Of a stretch of DNA of 9,271 nucleotides, positions 1-6,760 are shown one piece after another. A program made the translations under genes and the position numbers. Origin of the DNA: Gammaproteobacteria bacterium (lineage in GTDB: Bacteria; Pseudomonadota; Gammaproteobacteria; Competibacterales; Competibacteraceae). The number at the start of each line of letters is the position of its first letter. Within the stretch, counting starts at the first letter, position 1. Under the pieces are notes generated by a model. That model saw only the letters and a program-made list of their open reading frames with translations. It had not been told where the DNA came from and did not search any database. Location: contig JACKNF010000031.1 of assembly GCA_024234995.1 (NCBI GenBank), positions 1-9,271 of the forward strand, read 5' to 3'.

Positions 1-842
1 GGATCATGAATGATTTTCGATCCTGGATGCCGCATCAGCAAAGTTTCTGCCAGCAGGCCGACCAAGTAATAACCCTCAATAAACCGTCCGGTCTCGTCGA
101 AGAAGAAACAGCGGTCGAAATCACCATCCCACGCCAGCCCCAGATCGGCGCCATGCTCACGCACAGCTTCGGCAGTGGCATCCCGGCATTCCGGCAGCAG
201 CGGATTGGGAATGCCATGAGGAAAGGTTCCATCCGGCTCGTGGTGAATTTTGATGAATTGGAACGGCAGATACGGCTCCAAACCATCGATAATCGACCCT
301 GCGCCCCCATTGCCGGCATTGACCACAATCTTCAGTGGCTGCAGAACATGCGGGTCGATGTAGCCGAGCAAATGCCGCAGGTAATCGCTTTTATCCGGCC
401 GCTGAATGAGCGTGCCGCGCCGGTGGGTGATGGTAAATTCATCGGCGGCGGCAGCCAGGTCGCGGATGGCGAACAGATCATTATCGCCGCTGACGGGTTT
501 AGCCCGCTCACGCACCAGCTTCATGCCATTGTAATCCATTGGATTATGGCTGGCCGTCACCATGATCCCGCCATCGAGGCGATGGTCAAATGTGGCGAAG
601 TAGATTTCTTCGGTACCGCACAGCCCAATGTCCAGCACATCCGCGCCGCCGTCCAGTAACCCGTTGGCCAGTGCTGCACTCAGCGCGGGACTGCTTAATC
701 GCACGTCATGGCCAACCGCCACCCGCCGGGGCCGTAGAAAGATTGCATAGGCCCGGCCAATACGGTAGGCCAGATTTTCGTTTAATTCGCCGGGAATCCG
801 GCCGCGAATATCATAGGCATTAAAACAAGTCAGCTCATTCAT
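1..842 (-). CDS. manB: Phosphomannomutase/phosphoglucomutase, N-terminal part (cut by window edge)
   Basis: Interconverts mannose-6-phosphate and mannose-1-phosphate in the cytoplasm, the step that feeds GDP-mannose synthesis. The frame is open from ATG at 842 to the window edge (280 complete residues; family members are usually about 450-460, so domains 3-4 are missing). Visible alpha-D-phosphohexomutase features are the N-terminal FNAYDIRG (residues 7-14), the phosphoserine loop TASHNP with the catalytic serine at 98, and the magnesium loop DGDFDR at 239-244. The sugar-binding and phosphate-binding loops lie outside the window. AGGAGT sits 6 nt before the ATG. It is the third gene of the operon, 18 nt after the guanylyltransferase stop. 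Names used for the family include manB, cpsG, rfbK and algC; whether it also acts on glucose phosphates cannot be read from this part. Confidence 0.95.
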   Translation of the reverse strand, partial: MNELTCFNAYDIRGRIPGELNENLAYRIGRAYAIFLRPRRVAVGHDVRLSSPALSAALANGLLDGGADVLDIGLCGTEEIYFATFDHRLDGGIMVTASHNPMDYNGMKLVRERAKPVSGDNDLFAIRDLAAAADEFTITHRRGTLIQRPDKSDYLRHLLGYIDPHVLQPLKIVVNAGNGGAGSIIDGLEPYLPFQFIKIHHEPDGTFPHGIPNPLLPECRDATAEAVREHGADLGLAWDGDFDRCFFFDETGRFIEGYYLVGLLAETLLMRHPGSKIIHD

Positions 843-860
843 AGTTTAACTCCTGACAAC

Positions 861-2276
861 TTACTCTCCCCGCCCATAGACATCGTCATAGCGCACAATG
901 TCGTCCTCACCCAGATAGCTGCCAGACTGAACCTCAACAATCTCCAGCGGAATCTTGCCGGGATTCTCCAGCCGGTGACGCACACCGACCGGAATATAGG
1001 TGGATTGATTCTCGGTCAGCAGGAATACATCTTCACCCCGGGTAACTCGCGCGGTACCACGCACGACAACCCAATGCTCCGCGCGATGATGATGCATTTG
1101 CGAGGACAGGCTGGCGCCCGGGTTCACCGTGATACGTTTGACTTGGAAACGTTGATCGAAGTCGATGGAATCGTAACAGCCCCAGGGCCGGTAGACCTTG
1201 CGATGCATCCGCCCTTCCGGGCGCTGGCGGGTCTTGAGTTGATCGACCACTGCCTTCACTTCCTGAACCTGATCCTTACTGGCAACCAGCACCGCATCCG
1301 CAGTTTCCACCACTACCAGATGCTCCACGCCAATCGTAGCGACCAGCCGCGAAGCGGCATCGATGTAGGAATCACGGGAATCGACACTGATGACATCGCC
1401 CCGCTTGATGTTGCCCTCCTGGTCCCGCTGGCCGACCTCCCACAGCGCTGACCAGGAACCGACATCGTTCCAACCCACCGCCAGCGGCATCACCACAGCA
1501 TGATCGGTTTTCTCCATGACCGCATAGTCAATAGAATCCTTCGGACAGGCAGCAAACGCCTCGCGGCCCAGCCACAGAAAATCCCGGTCAGCCTGGTCCG
1601 TAGCCAGCGCCCGCTGGCAAGCCGCTAGCATAGCCGGAGCAAAGCGTTCCAGTTCAGCCAGAAATGTCGAGGTGCTGAACATGAACATTCCGCTGTTCCA
1701 GTAATAATGGCCGGATTCCAGATAGCTTATCGCGGTTGCCAAATCGGGTTTTTCGACGAAACGGTCCACCTCATAAATTTCAGAGCCATCCAGCGGCGCG
1801 CCTGCCTGAATATAGCCATAGCCGGTTTCTGGCATCGTTGGAATGATACCGAAGGTGATCAGCCTGCCCGCCTCAGCATAAGGCGCTACCTGGCATACGG
1901 CAGCACGGAAGCCTTCGATGTCGGCAATCACATGATCGGAAGGCAGCACTAAAAGAATCGGGTCATCGCCACAGCGTTGCGCATGCAGGGCGGCAATTGC
2001 GACTGCCGGCGCAGTATTCCGGCCGAGCGGTTCCAGAATCACTGCCGCCGGATGGATACCCACCGCCCGCAGTTGTTCCGCTACCATGAAACGATGTTCT
2101 TCGTTGCAGACCACCAGTGGCGCGGCGATATCCGGCAACCCAGCAACCCGTAGCGCGGTGTTCTGCAACATCGTGTTCTGGTCGACCAGCGGTAAGAATT
2201 GTTTTGGATAGGTTTCACGTGACAGCGGCCACAGCCGGGTGCCGCTGCCCCCAGAAAGAATAACGGGGATTATCAT
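861..2276 (-). CDS. manC: Mannose-1-phosphate guanylyltransferase / mannose-6-phosphate isomerase (bifunctional)
   Basis: Makes GDP-mannose from mannose-1-phosphate and GTP, and also carries a type II isomerase domain converting fructose-6-phosphate to mannose-6-phosphate. At 471 residues it has the usual length of AlgA/XanB/ManC proteins. The nucleotidyltransferase signature GGSGTRLWPLSR is at residues 9-20, YPKQFL at 23-28, and FVEKPD at 173-178. The C-terminal cupin-type isomerase domain shows RPWG at 363-366, the metal-binding QMHHHRAEHW at 393-402, and IPVGVRHRLENPG at 428-440. Its ATG overlaps the ugd stop by 4 nt (ATGA, 2276 to 2273), and GAGGTG just upstream inside the end of ugd is a good ribosome binding site, so the two are translationally coupled. 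With the phosphomutase downstream, the operon covers fructose-6-phosphate to GDP-mannose. Confidence 0.96.
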   Translation of the reverse strand: MIIPVILSGGSGTRLWPLSRETYPKQFLPLVDQNTMLQNTALRVAGLPDIAAPLVVCNEEHRFMVAEQLRAVGIHPAAVILEPLGRNTAPAVAIAALHAQRCGDDPILLVLPSDHVIADIEGFRAAVCQVAPYAEAGRLITFGIIPTMPETGYGYIQAGAPLDGSEIYEVDRFVEKPDLATAISYLESGHYYWNSGMFMFSTSTFLAELERFAPAMLAACQRALATDQADRDFLWLGREAFAACPKDSIDYAVMEKTDHAVVMPLAVGWNDVGSWSALWEVGQRDQEGNIKRGDVISVDSRDSYIDAASRLVATIGVEHLVVVETADAVLVASKDQVQEVKAVVDQLKTRQRPEGRMHRKVYRPWGCYDSIDFDQRFQVKRITVNPGASLSSQMHHHRAEHWVVVRGTARVTRGEDVFLLTENQSTYIPVGVRHRLENPGKIPLEIVEVQSGSYLGEDDIVRYDDVYGRGE

Positions 2277-3604
2277 GCTTTTTCACCTCGGCCAATCGCG
2301 TAATAGACAAAACCTTGTTCGCGAAGATACTCGGGATCGTAAAGATTACGGCCATCAAAAATCACAGGCTGTTTGAGCGTTTGGCGAATTGCTTCGAAAT
2401 CGGGGCTGCGAAACAGACTCCACTCCGTGATGATCACCAGCGCATCAGCACCGCTCAACGCATCCATGGGCCGGTCACACAACTGGAAATCCGGCCGCTC
2501 ACCATAAAGGCGCCGGGCCTCGCTCATCGCTGCCGGATCATACGCTCGAATCGTGCAACCTTCCCGCCATAGCGCTTCCAGCAGAACCCGGCTGGGCGCT
2601 TCGCGCATATCATCGGTGCCGGGCTTAAAAGCCAGCCCCCATAACGTAAAGGTCCGGCCCTGGAGTTTGTTCTGAAAATGCCGCTGAATTTTAGTGAACA
2701 GCACTGTCTTTTGCCGGGCGTTGACTGCTTCCACTGCCTGTAACAAGGTAGCCTGGTAATTCACTGAGCGGGCTGTGTACTCCAAGGCTTTGACATCTTT
2801 TGGAAAGCAGCTTCCACCATATCCCGCGCCGGGATAGATAAAATGGTAGCCGATGCGCGGATCGGCGCCGATGCCGATGCGTACTTTCTCAATATCCGCA
2901 CCCAGCCGCTCCGCCAAGTTGGCCATCTCGTTCATAAAGCTGATCTTAGTAGCCAGCATGGCGTTAGCGGCATACTTGGTCAGTTCCGCCGAGCGCACAT
3001 CCATCTCAATCAGCCGGTCGTGGTTGCGGTTGAATGGCGCGTAAAGGTTACGCAACAACAAGGTGGCCCGGTGGTCGTCGTTGCCCACAATGATTCGATC
3101 AGGGCGCATAAAATCCGCCACTGCCGCGCCTTCCTTCAGAAATTCCGGATTGGAGACAACAGAGAAGGGGATATCCTGGCCACGCCCAGCGAGAATTTCA
3201 GCAATCGTCTCGCGCACCACGCCGGCCGTGCCGACCGGCACGGTGGACTTGTCAATCACCACCCGGTAGTCCTGCAAATGCTGGCCGATGGAACGGGCGA
3301 CCGCGCGGACATGCTGCAAGTCGGCAGAACCGTCTTCATCGGGAGGGGTACCGACCGCGATAAACTGGAACAGACCGTGGGCTACCCCCTCAGCCACCTC
3401 GGTGGTGAAGCGCAACCGGCCACTGGTGCTATTACGCCGGACCACCTCGTCAAGACCCGGCTCATGAATGGGAATTTCGCCGCGCTGGAGCATGGCAACC
3501 TTGTGCGGATCGACATCCACGCATAACACATCATTACCTACCTCAGCAAAGCAGGCACCGGTGACCAGTCCGACATAGCCGGAGCCGAAGATCGTGATTT
3601 TCAT
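2273..3604 (-). CDS. ugd: UDP-glucose 6-dehydrogenase
   Basis: Oxidises UDP-glucose to UDP-glucuronate with two NAD+, supplying an acidic sugar for exopolysaccharide, or a precursor of other uronic or pentose sugars. At 443 residues it is full length. The Rossmann motif GSGYVGLVTGACFAEVG covers residues 7-23, with the adenine-ribose acidic residue in CVDVD (28-32). Also seen are SNPEFLKEG (151-159), the central-domain helix LTKYAANAMLATK (208-220), and the catalytic cysteine 266 in GYGGSCFPKD (261-270). DGRNLYDP lies near the C-terminus. It is the first gene of the minus-strand operon. The ribosome binding site is weak: AAGAG is about 13 nt before the ATG. GDP-mannose dehydrogenase (AlgD) is a related alternative, but the TGACFAEVG and IGIGADPRIG stretches fit Ugd better. 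Confidence 0.95.
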   Translation of the reverse strand: MKITIFGSGYVGLVTGACFAEVGNDVLCVDVDPHKVAMLQRGEIPIHEPGLDEVVRRNSTSGRLRFTTEVAEGVAHGLFQFIAVGTPPDEDGSADLQHVRAVARSIGQHLQDYRVVIDKSTVPVGTAGVVRETIAEILAGRGQDIPFSVVSNPEFLKEGAAVADFMRPDRIIVGNDDHRATLLLRNLYAPFNRNHDRLIEMDVRSAELTKYAANAMLATKISFMNEMANLAERLGADIEKVRIGIGADPRIGYHFIYPGAGYGGSCFPKDVKALEYTARSVNYQATLLQAVEAVNARQKTVLFTKIQRHFQNKLQGRTFTLWGLAFKPGTDDMREAPSRVLLEALWREGCTIRAYDPAAMSEARRLYGERPDFQLCDRPMDALSGADALVIITEWSLFRSPDFEAIRQTLKQPVIFDGRNLYDPEYLREQGFVYYAIGRGEKA

Positions 3605-3660
3605 AATTCAATTAACACTCTTAAGCATCTGTAAAAACAGTTAATGTTTTATGATAAAAG

Positions 3661-3688
3661 ATCATTTTTAGCTTTATTATTGAGTCAA
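3661..3688 (-). promoter_or_regulatory. Candidate sigma70-type promoter of the ugd-manC-manB operon
   Basis: Reading the minus strand, TTGACT (3688 to 3683) is followed after 16 nt by AATGAT (3666 to 3661, four of six consensus bases), about 57 nt upstream of the ugd ATG. The stretch 3601-3690 is clearly richer in A+T than the flanking coding DNA. A 5-bp inverted repeat, ATGAT and ATCAT (3651-3665), overlaps the -10 box and could be an operator or chance. Prediction by eye only. Confidence 0.35.
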
Positions 3689-3871
3689 CGCTCACCGGCC
3701 TCCCTGGTAAAAGCATACTTTCCGCCACACAGTAGACATGGGAAACTATAGTTTAGTCACTTGATCGATCGCCATGCACTTCAGTAACCGCCGCTCACGC
3801 CAATGAGCACTCATGGCAAAACCGGGACTTACTCCATGGACTCCCATAAATGAGACTATCACTCTTTTGCA

Positions 3872-4102
3872 ATGAAAACGCCTTGGGTCACGTTGGCCGT
3901 ATTTGAAATTCTGCCCACCGCCGAAATTAACCGAGGCCGGCTATTGGCAGAGGGCGTTTCTTGCAGGCTCATGGATCGCTCACTATCAAGCCTCGGTTTA
4001 ATCGCTAATGGGATTGAGATTCAAGTTCCTGAACCGGAATTGGAAAGAGCACAAAAAATACTGGCGCAGGATTTTTCCGGTGACCTGGATCTGGCGCCAT
4101 GA
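3872..4102 (+). CDS. DUF2007-like small protein (putative signal-transducing protein)
   Basis: A 76-residue protein whose layout resembles the DUF2007 family (Pfam PF09413): an N-terminal strand followed by a helix through the segment INRGRLLAEGV, then a strand entering GIEIQVPEPELERAQKIL near the C-terminus, the region corresponding to the family's LxVPeed-A-eiL signature. The family's biochemical role is not established; members are often annotated as putative signal-transducing proteins. No good Shine-Dalgarno sequence precedes ATG 3872, and no better in-frame start is evident. Its TGA overlaps the ATG of the acyltransferase gene by 4 nt (4099-4102), so the two are probably cotranscribed and translationally coupled. 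No convincing promoter was found; TATAGT at 3747-3752 has no matching -35. Confidence 0.7.
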   Translation: MKTPWVTLAVFEILPTAEINRGRLLAEGVSCRLMDRSLSSLGLIANGIEIQVPEPELERAQKILAQDFSGDLDLAP

Positions 4103-5004
4103 ACCGGCTGAGTTTCATGAGCAGTCTGTTGCGCCTGATTGCTGCGCTGCCGTTATCCTGGGTTCACCGGCTGGGTGCATTCTCCGGCTGGCTACTCTGG
4201 CGAATTCCCAGTAACCGATCCCGGCAGACCGCTGAGCGTAATCTAGCACTTTGTTTTCCCGAACGATCGGATACTGAACGGAATCGGCTGCTACGTCAGA
4301 GCCTGATGGAAGCAGGCAAAGGGTTTCTGGAACTGGGTCCGCTCTGGTTTTGGCACAGCGCGCGCGTCCTGGAATTGATTCGCGAATCCGCAGCGAGCGA
4401 GGCTGCATTAGCCGCTGCCGTGGATCGAAAACAAGGGGTGATGCTCATCACCCCGCATCTGGGTTCCTGGGAGATGGCCGGGCTGTATTATTCCAGCCGT
4501 TATCCGCTGACGATCCTTTACCGTCCCAGCCGGCTGGCTGAATTCGATGTGCTGAGCCGCCAAGGGCGGGGAAGAATGGGCGGACAGGCCGTTGCCACTG
4601 GGACTCAAGGTCTTCGTGCTTTATTGAAAGCGTTACAGCAAGGCAAGGTGCTTGGCATTCTCCCCGATCAGGATATCGGTAGCGATGATGGCGAAGTGGT
4701 CACGGGCCGGGTCTTTGCGCCATTCTTTGGCATCGCCGCCAGCACTATGACGCTGGTTTCGCGGCTGGCGCAGAAAACCGGCGCCGAAGTGTTTCTGACT
4801 TGGGCAGAACGATTGCCACACGGCCAGGGTTATGCCCTGCATCTGCGCGCCTTGCCCGAGGTAACAGAAGCGGCAACATTGGAGGAATCCGTCGTGGCTT
4901 TAAATCAAGGTATCGAGGCGGCGGTTCGCACCTTGCCCGGACAATATCTGTGGGCCTACCGGCGATTCAGGACACGGCCGCCGGGCGAGTCTAGAATTTA
5001 CTAA
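4099..5004 (+). CDS. LpxL/HtrB-family lipid A-type acyltransferase
   Basis: A 301-residue protein of the bacterial lysophospholipid/lipid A acyltransferase family (LpxL, LpxM), which transfers an acyl chain from acyl-ACP to a Kdo-lipid A precursor at the inner face of the inner membrane. A hydrophobic N-terminal segment (residues about 8-36, containing WVHRLGAFSGWLLW) would anchor it. The catalytic HX4E motif is H120 to E125 in TPHLGSWE. It is followed by LYRPSRLAEFD (140-150) and GILPDQD (186-192), typical of the family, and by the basic, phosphate-contacting style segment FAPFFGIAAST. The length matches family members of about 290-310 residues. It overlaps the upstream DUF2007-like gene by 4 nt. 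Whether it adds the first or second secondary acyl chain, or acts on ornithine or other lipids, cannot be decided from sequence alone. Confidence 0.88.
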   Translation: MNRLSFMSSLLRLIAALPLSWVHRLGAFSGWLLWRIPSNRSRQTAERNLALCFPERSDTERNRLLRQSLMEAGKGFLELGPLWFWHSARVLELIRESAASEAALAAAVDRKQGVMLITPHLGSWEMAGLYYSSRYPLTILYRPSRLAEFDVLSRQGRGRMGGQAVATGTQGLRALLKALQQGKVLGILPDQDIGSDDGEVVTGRVFAPFFGIAASTMTLVSRLAQKTGAEVFLTWAERLPHGQGYALHLRALPEVTEAATLEESVVALNQGIEAAVRTLPGQYLWAYRRFRTRPPGESRIY

Positions 5005-5063
5005 TCACCACTCAGCGTCAGTCGACGCGACACCGGTCCGCGCCATCACTCGGAGAATTCATC

Positions 5064-5951
5064 ATGATCGTCAAATCCGGATTGCCGTATGCACTCATCC
5101 TGGCCGCCAGTTTCGGTATTGCCCCCGTCCAGGCGGCAGACCCCCTCATCACCATCAGCACGGGCAAGAGCGGCGGCGGCTATAACACTATTGGCGGGCG
5201 GCTGAAAAGCGTGCTGGCCGAACAGGATCAAGCCGCCGAGGTTCTCACCAGCGCCGGTTCACTGGAGAATCTCAACCGGCTTAACGACCCCGCCAGCCCA
5301 GTTAATGTCGGGCTGGCCCAGGCCGACGCCCTCAAATACTATCTCAAGGACCACCCTGGTTTTGCGGACAAGTTCATCAACCTGGGCGAGATTGGTCAGG
5401 AATGCGTGTTCATCGTGACCGGCAAGGACAGCGGCATTCGCAGCGACAGTGACTTACAGGAAAAAGGTAAGGGCCGGCTGATCGCCGTGCAGTCACCAAA
5501 CAGCGGCGTAGCAGTAACCTGGGAGTATATGACCCTGCTGGAGCCCGCGTTCAAGAATACCGCGCCCGCATTCATGGACGGCGCTGAGGCGCTGCTGCAA
5601 ATCAAGAGCGGTGGGAAAGCAAGTAAGATTCAAGCGGTCATGGTGGTGCAAAAACCGATGGCTCAATCCACCGAGATGCAAGTGATGCTGGATAATCCCA
5701 AGGATTTCCGGTTGATCCCTGTCAAGGACTGGGATTTGAACGATAAACTGCCTGATGGCAGCGCCGTGTACACTTTTGAAAACGTGACCGTCGCTGAGAA
5801 AAAATGGGGCTTCGACACCACGGTGGACACCATCTGCACGCGCGGATTGATGCTGGCCAACAAGGAGAAGCTGACGGCTGATCAGCGTACCCGGTTAGCC
5901 AAAGTGATGTTGCTGGCCGCCAGCCGGGTGGTAGGGGAAACTGGTAAATAG
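5064..5951 (+). CDS. TAXI-family TRAP transporter solute-binding-like protein, exported
   Basis: A 295-residue protein that begins with a Sec-type signal peptide (hydrophobic LPYALILAASFGIA, likely cleavage after VQA at residue 24), so the mature protein is periplasmic. The mature start, ITISTGKSGGGYNTIGGRL (29-47), corresponds to the conserved strand, glycine loop and helix of TAXI solute-binding proteins (family motif TGG..G.YY..GG). The family binds small carboxylates or amino acids and normally works with a fused TRAP membrane subunit. No such membrane gene lies in this window, so it is either an orphan or works with a distant partner. GGAGA at 5052-5056 is a clear ribosome binding site, 7 nt before the ATG. 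Its TAG stop touches the first base of a palindromic REP. The ligand is unknown. Divergence from typical TAXI proteins is substantial, so the family call is good but not certain. Confidence 0.8.
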   Translation: MIVKSGLPYALILAASFGIAPVQAADPLITISTGKSGGGYNTIGGRLKSVLAEQDQAAEVLTSAGSLENLNRLNDPASPVNVGLAQADALKYYLKDHPGFADKFINLGEIGQECVFIVTGKDSGIRSDSDLQEKGKGRLIAVQSPNSGVAVTWEYMTLLEPAFKNTAPAFMDGAEALLQIKSGGKASKIQAVMVVQKPMAQSTEMQVMLDNPKDFRLIPVKDWDLNDKLPDGSAVYTFENVTVAEKKWGFDTTVDTICTRGLMLANKEKLTADQRTRLAKVMLLAASRVVGETGK

Positions 5952-5980
5952 GCGGGTTACACTGCGCTAACCTGCCCTGC
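5951..5980. repeat. Single family A REP overlapping the preceding stop codon
   Basis: GGCGGGTTA (5951-5959) and TAACCTGCC (5968-5976) form an almost perfect 9-bp stem around an 8-nt loop, followed by CTGC where intact copies have CTAC. It matches the right-hand half of the family A doublets further downstream. Its first base is the last base of the solute-binding protein's TAG, so the hairpin sits exactly at the 3' end of that mRNA and could protect or end the transcript. There is no T-tract. Confidence 0.8.
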
Positions 5981-5989
5981 GCGCTACGT

Positions 5990-6013
5990 GCTTTGTAGCT
6001 TTATAGCTTTGTA
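5990..6013. repeat. Three tandem 8-bp units (GCTTTGTA type)
   Basis: GCTTTGTA (5990-5997), GCTTTATA (5998-6005) and GCTTTGTA (6006-6013) lie head to tail between the family A REP and the first family B repeat. The last unit runs into the GTAG of that repeat. It may be a product of repeat-mediated slippage; no function is evident. Confidence 0.75.
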
Positions 6014-6074
6014 GGGTACGCGCCACGTACCATCATTTCCAGGATCAGGAAAAGGTACGCATTGCGTACCCTGG
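6011..6074. repeat. Family B REPIN-like repeat, copy 1
   Basis: GTAG (6011-6014) is followed by a hairpin with GGTACG (6015-6020) and CGTACC (6026-6031). A spacer contains TTTCC and GGAAA. A second hairpin follows: GGTACGC (6054-6060) and GCGTACC (6064-6070), ending CTGG. Two related hairpins in opposite orientation with GTAG at the outer left edge match REPIN organisation. The same spacer (ATCATT...GGAAAA) recurs in copy 3 near 7537-7560. Confidence 0.75.
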
Positions 6075-6102
6075 CTGGCTTTGATAACGAGGTAACCGAT
6101 CT

Positions 6103-6288
6103 ATGAAACTCGAATTCGATGCGCAAGCCGATGCGGTTTACCTGGAATTGATTGATGTCGAGGTCGAAGAATCCAAGGAAATTCAGCCCGGCATCATTAT
6201 GGACTACGACGCTGAAGGGCGAATTGTCGGTATCGAGGTTCTTTATGTCAGCAAGCGCGCTGAGTTACCGTTGAGGAAAGCCGCGTAG
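6103..6288 (+). CDS. DUF2283 family small protein
   Basis: A 61-residue acidic protein. FDAQADAVYLEL at residues 5-16 and IIMDYDAEGRIVGIEVL at 31-47 are the two signature stretches of DUF2283 (Pfam PF10049): a 'D-AD-lYi-l' N-terminus, then 'v-l-yD--G-ivGiEil'. GAGGT at 6089-6093 is a well placed ribosome binding site. DUF2283 genes are often found beside a DUF4258 gene in what looks like a toxin-antitoxin type pair (context inference from the literature on these families, not proven function). No DUF4258 partner is visible in the 150 bp upstream, which is filled with palindromic repeats, nor immediately downstream. This copy therefore appears orphaned, possibly after repeat insertion or deletion. 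It ends 6 nt before the next family B hairpin. Confidence 0.82.
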   Translation: MKLEFDAQADAVYLELIDVEVEESKEIQPGIIMDYDAEGRIVGIEVLYVSKRAELPLRKAA

Positions 6289-6294
6289 GCGTCA

Positions 6295-6336
6295 GGTACG
6301 CACCGCGTACCCTCATTCCGCCGTCGTCAGGAAAAG
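6295..6336. repeat. Family B repeat, copy 2 (half or degenerate)
   Basis: GGTACGC (6295-6301), a 3-nt loop and GCGTACC (6305-6311) form a perfect 7-bp hairpin. A spacer follows that ends GGAAAAGG, like the other family B copies, but the second hairpin is not recognisable. It starts 6 nt after the DUF2283 stop and could serve as that gene's 3' hairpin. Confidence 0.65.
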
Positions 6337-6351
6337 GCAAACACGTAGCGA

Positions 6352-6435
6352 GTAGGTCGGGCAAAAGCGCCGCGTTGCCCGGCCGGTGCAGGGAGTTGAA
6401 GGGCGCATGTCAGATACGTCCAGTGCCCGACCTAC
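6352..6435. repeat. Family C REPIN-like repeat with GTAG/CTAC ends
   Basis: AGTAGGTCGGGCA (6351-6363) and its exact complement TGCCCGACCTACT (6424-6436) bound an 84-bp unit starting GTAG and ending CTAC. Outside it, CGTAGC (6344-6349) also pairs with GCTACG (6439-6444). Inside the left half, GTCGGGCAA (6356-6364) pairs with TTGCCCGGC (one mismatch), so the left half folds on its own as a REP. The right half has weaker internal pairing. The stem sequence is different from families A and B. Confidence 0.75.
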
Positions 6436-6485
6436 TTGGCTACGCGCTTACCATGGTCCCTCTCTACACGTTACACTACACACTG

Positions 6486-6510
6486 AATCGTGATTATGAA
6501 ACAAATCATG
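6486..6510. promoter_or_regulatory. Candidate operator upstream of the hicB-like gene
   Basis: AATCGTGATT (6486-6495) is itself palindromic. CGTGATT (6489-6495) is repeated in inverted form as AATCATG (6504-6510) with one mismatch and an 8-nt gap, immediately before the hicB-like GTG start. HicB-type antitoxins usually repress their own promoter through such inverted repeats. A weak promoter-like pair, TTACAC (6471-6476) with TATGAA (6495-6500), overlaps it. Both are judged by eye. Confidence 0.3.
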
Positions 6511-6514
6511 CTGT

Positions 6515-6760
6515 GTGAGAGGTAAAGCTGCGGAACAAATTGTCAATTTGCATATCGAGAAGTTGCCGGAGGGGGTATATCTTGCGACCTCTGAGGAGGT
6601 GCCCGGATTAGTCGCTCAAGGGTACACCCTTATCGAGACATTGGAGATTGCCCGTGATGTGGCCAAACGGTTTCTGGAGGCGCAAGCCGAGCGACAAAGT
6701 CCTATCCATCTCAAAACTGCCGAAGATGCTTTTGATTACCCGCTGGTAGTGAGCGGTTAA
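6515..6760 (+). CDS. HicB-like antitoxin (DUF1902/HicB-type fold)
   Basis: An 81-residue protein with the HicB partial RNase H-like strand pattern: NLHIEKLPEGVYLATSEEVP (residues 11-30), GLVAQGYTLIETLEIARDV, and a C-terminal FDYPLVVSG. In type II HicBA systems this protein neutralises the HicA mRNA interferase and represses its own operon. No C-terminal DNA-binding domain is obvious. The stop overlaps the ATG of the hicA-like frame by one base (TAATG at 6758-6762), strong context support. The start is uncertain. GTG 6515 is the only standard upstream start before the in-frame TGA at 6497 and has no Shine-Dalgarno in front. The good AGAGG (6518-6522) lies inside the frame, ideally spaced for codon 6530, which is GCG. 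The original start codon may have been lost. Confidence 0.72.
   Translation: MRGKAAEQIVNLHIEKLPEGVYLATSEEVPGLVAQGYTLIETLEIARDVAKRFLEAQAERQSPIHLKTAEDAFDYPLVVSG

Noticed and set aside
6..659. Long plus-strand open frame of 217 codons
   Set aside because: It lies opposite the phosphomannomutase, whose serine loop and metal loop are intact on the minus strand; the plus product has no recognisable domain.
3601..3871. Riboswitch or small gene in the divergent intergenic region
   Set aside because: Apart from the promoter-like boxes and a short inverted repeat, no conserved structure or credible reading frame with a ribosome binding site was found.
5015..5028. GCGTC/GACGC hairpin after the acyltransferase as a terminator
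   Set aside because: The 5-bp stem is not followed by a T-tract and lies close to the next gene's ribosome binding site; too weak to call.
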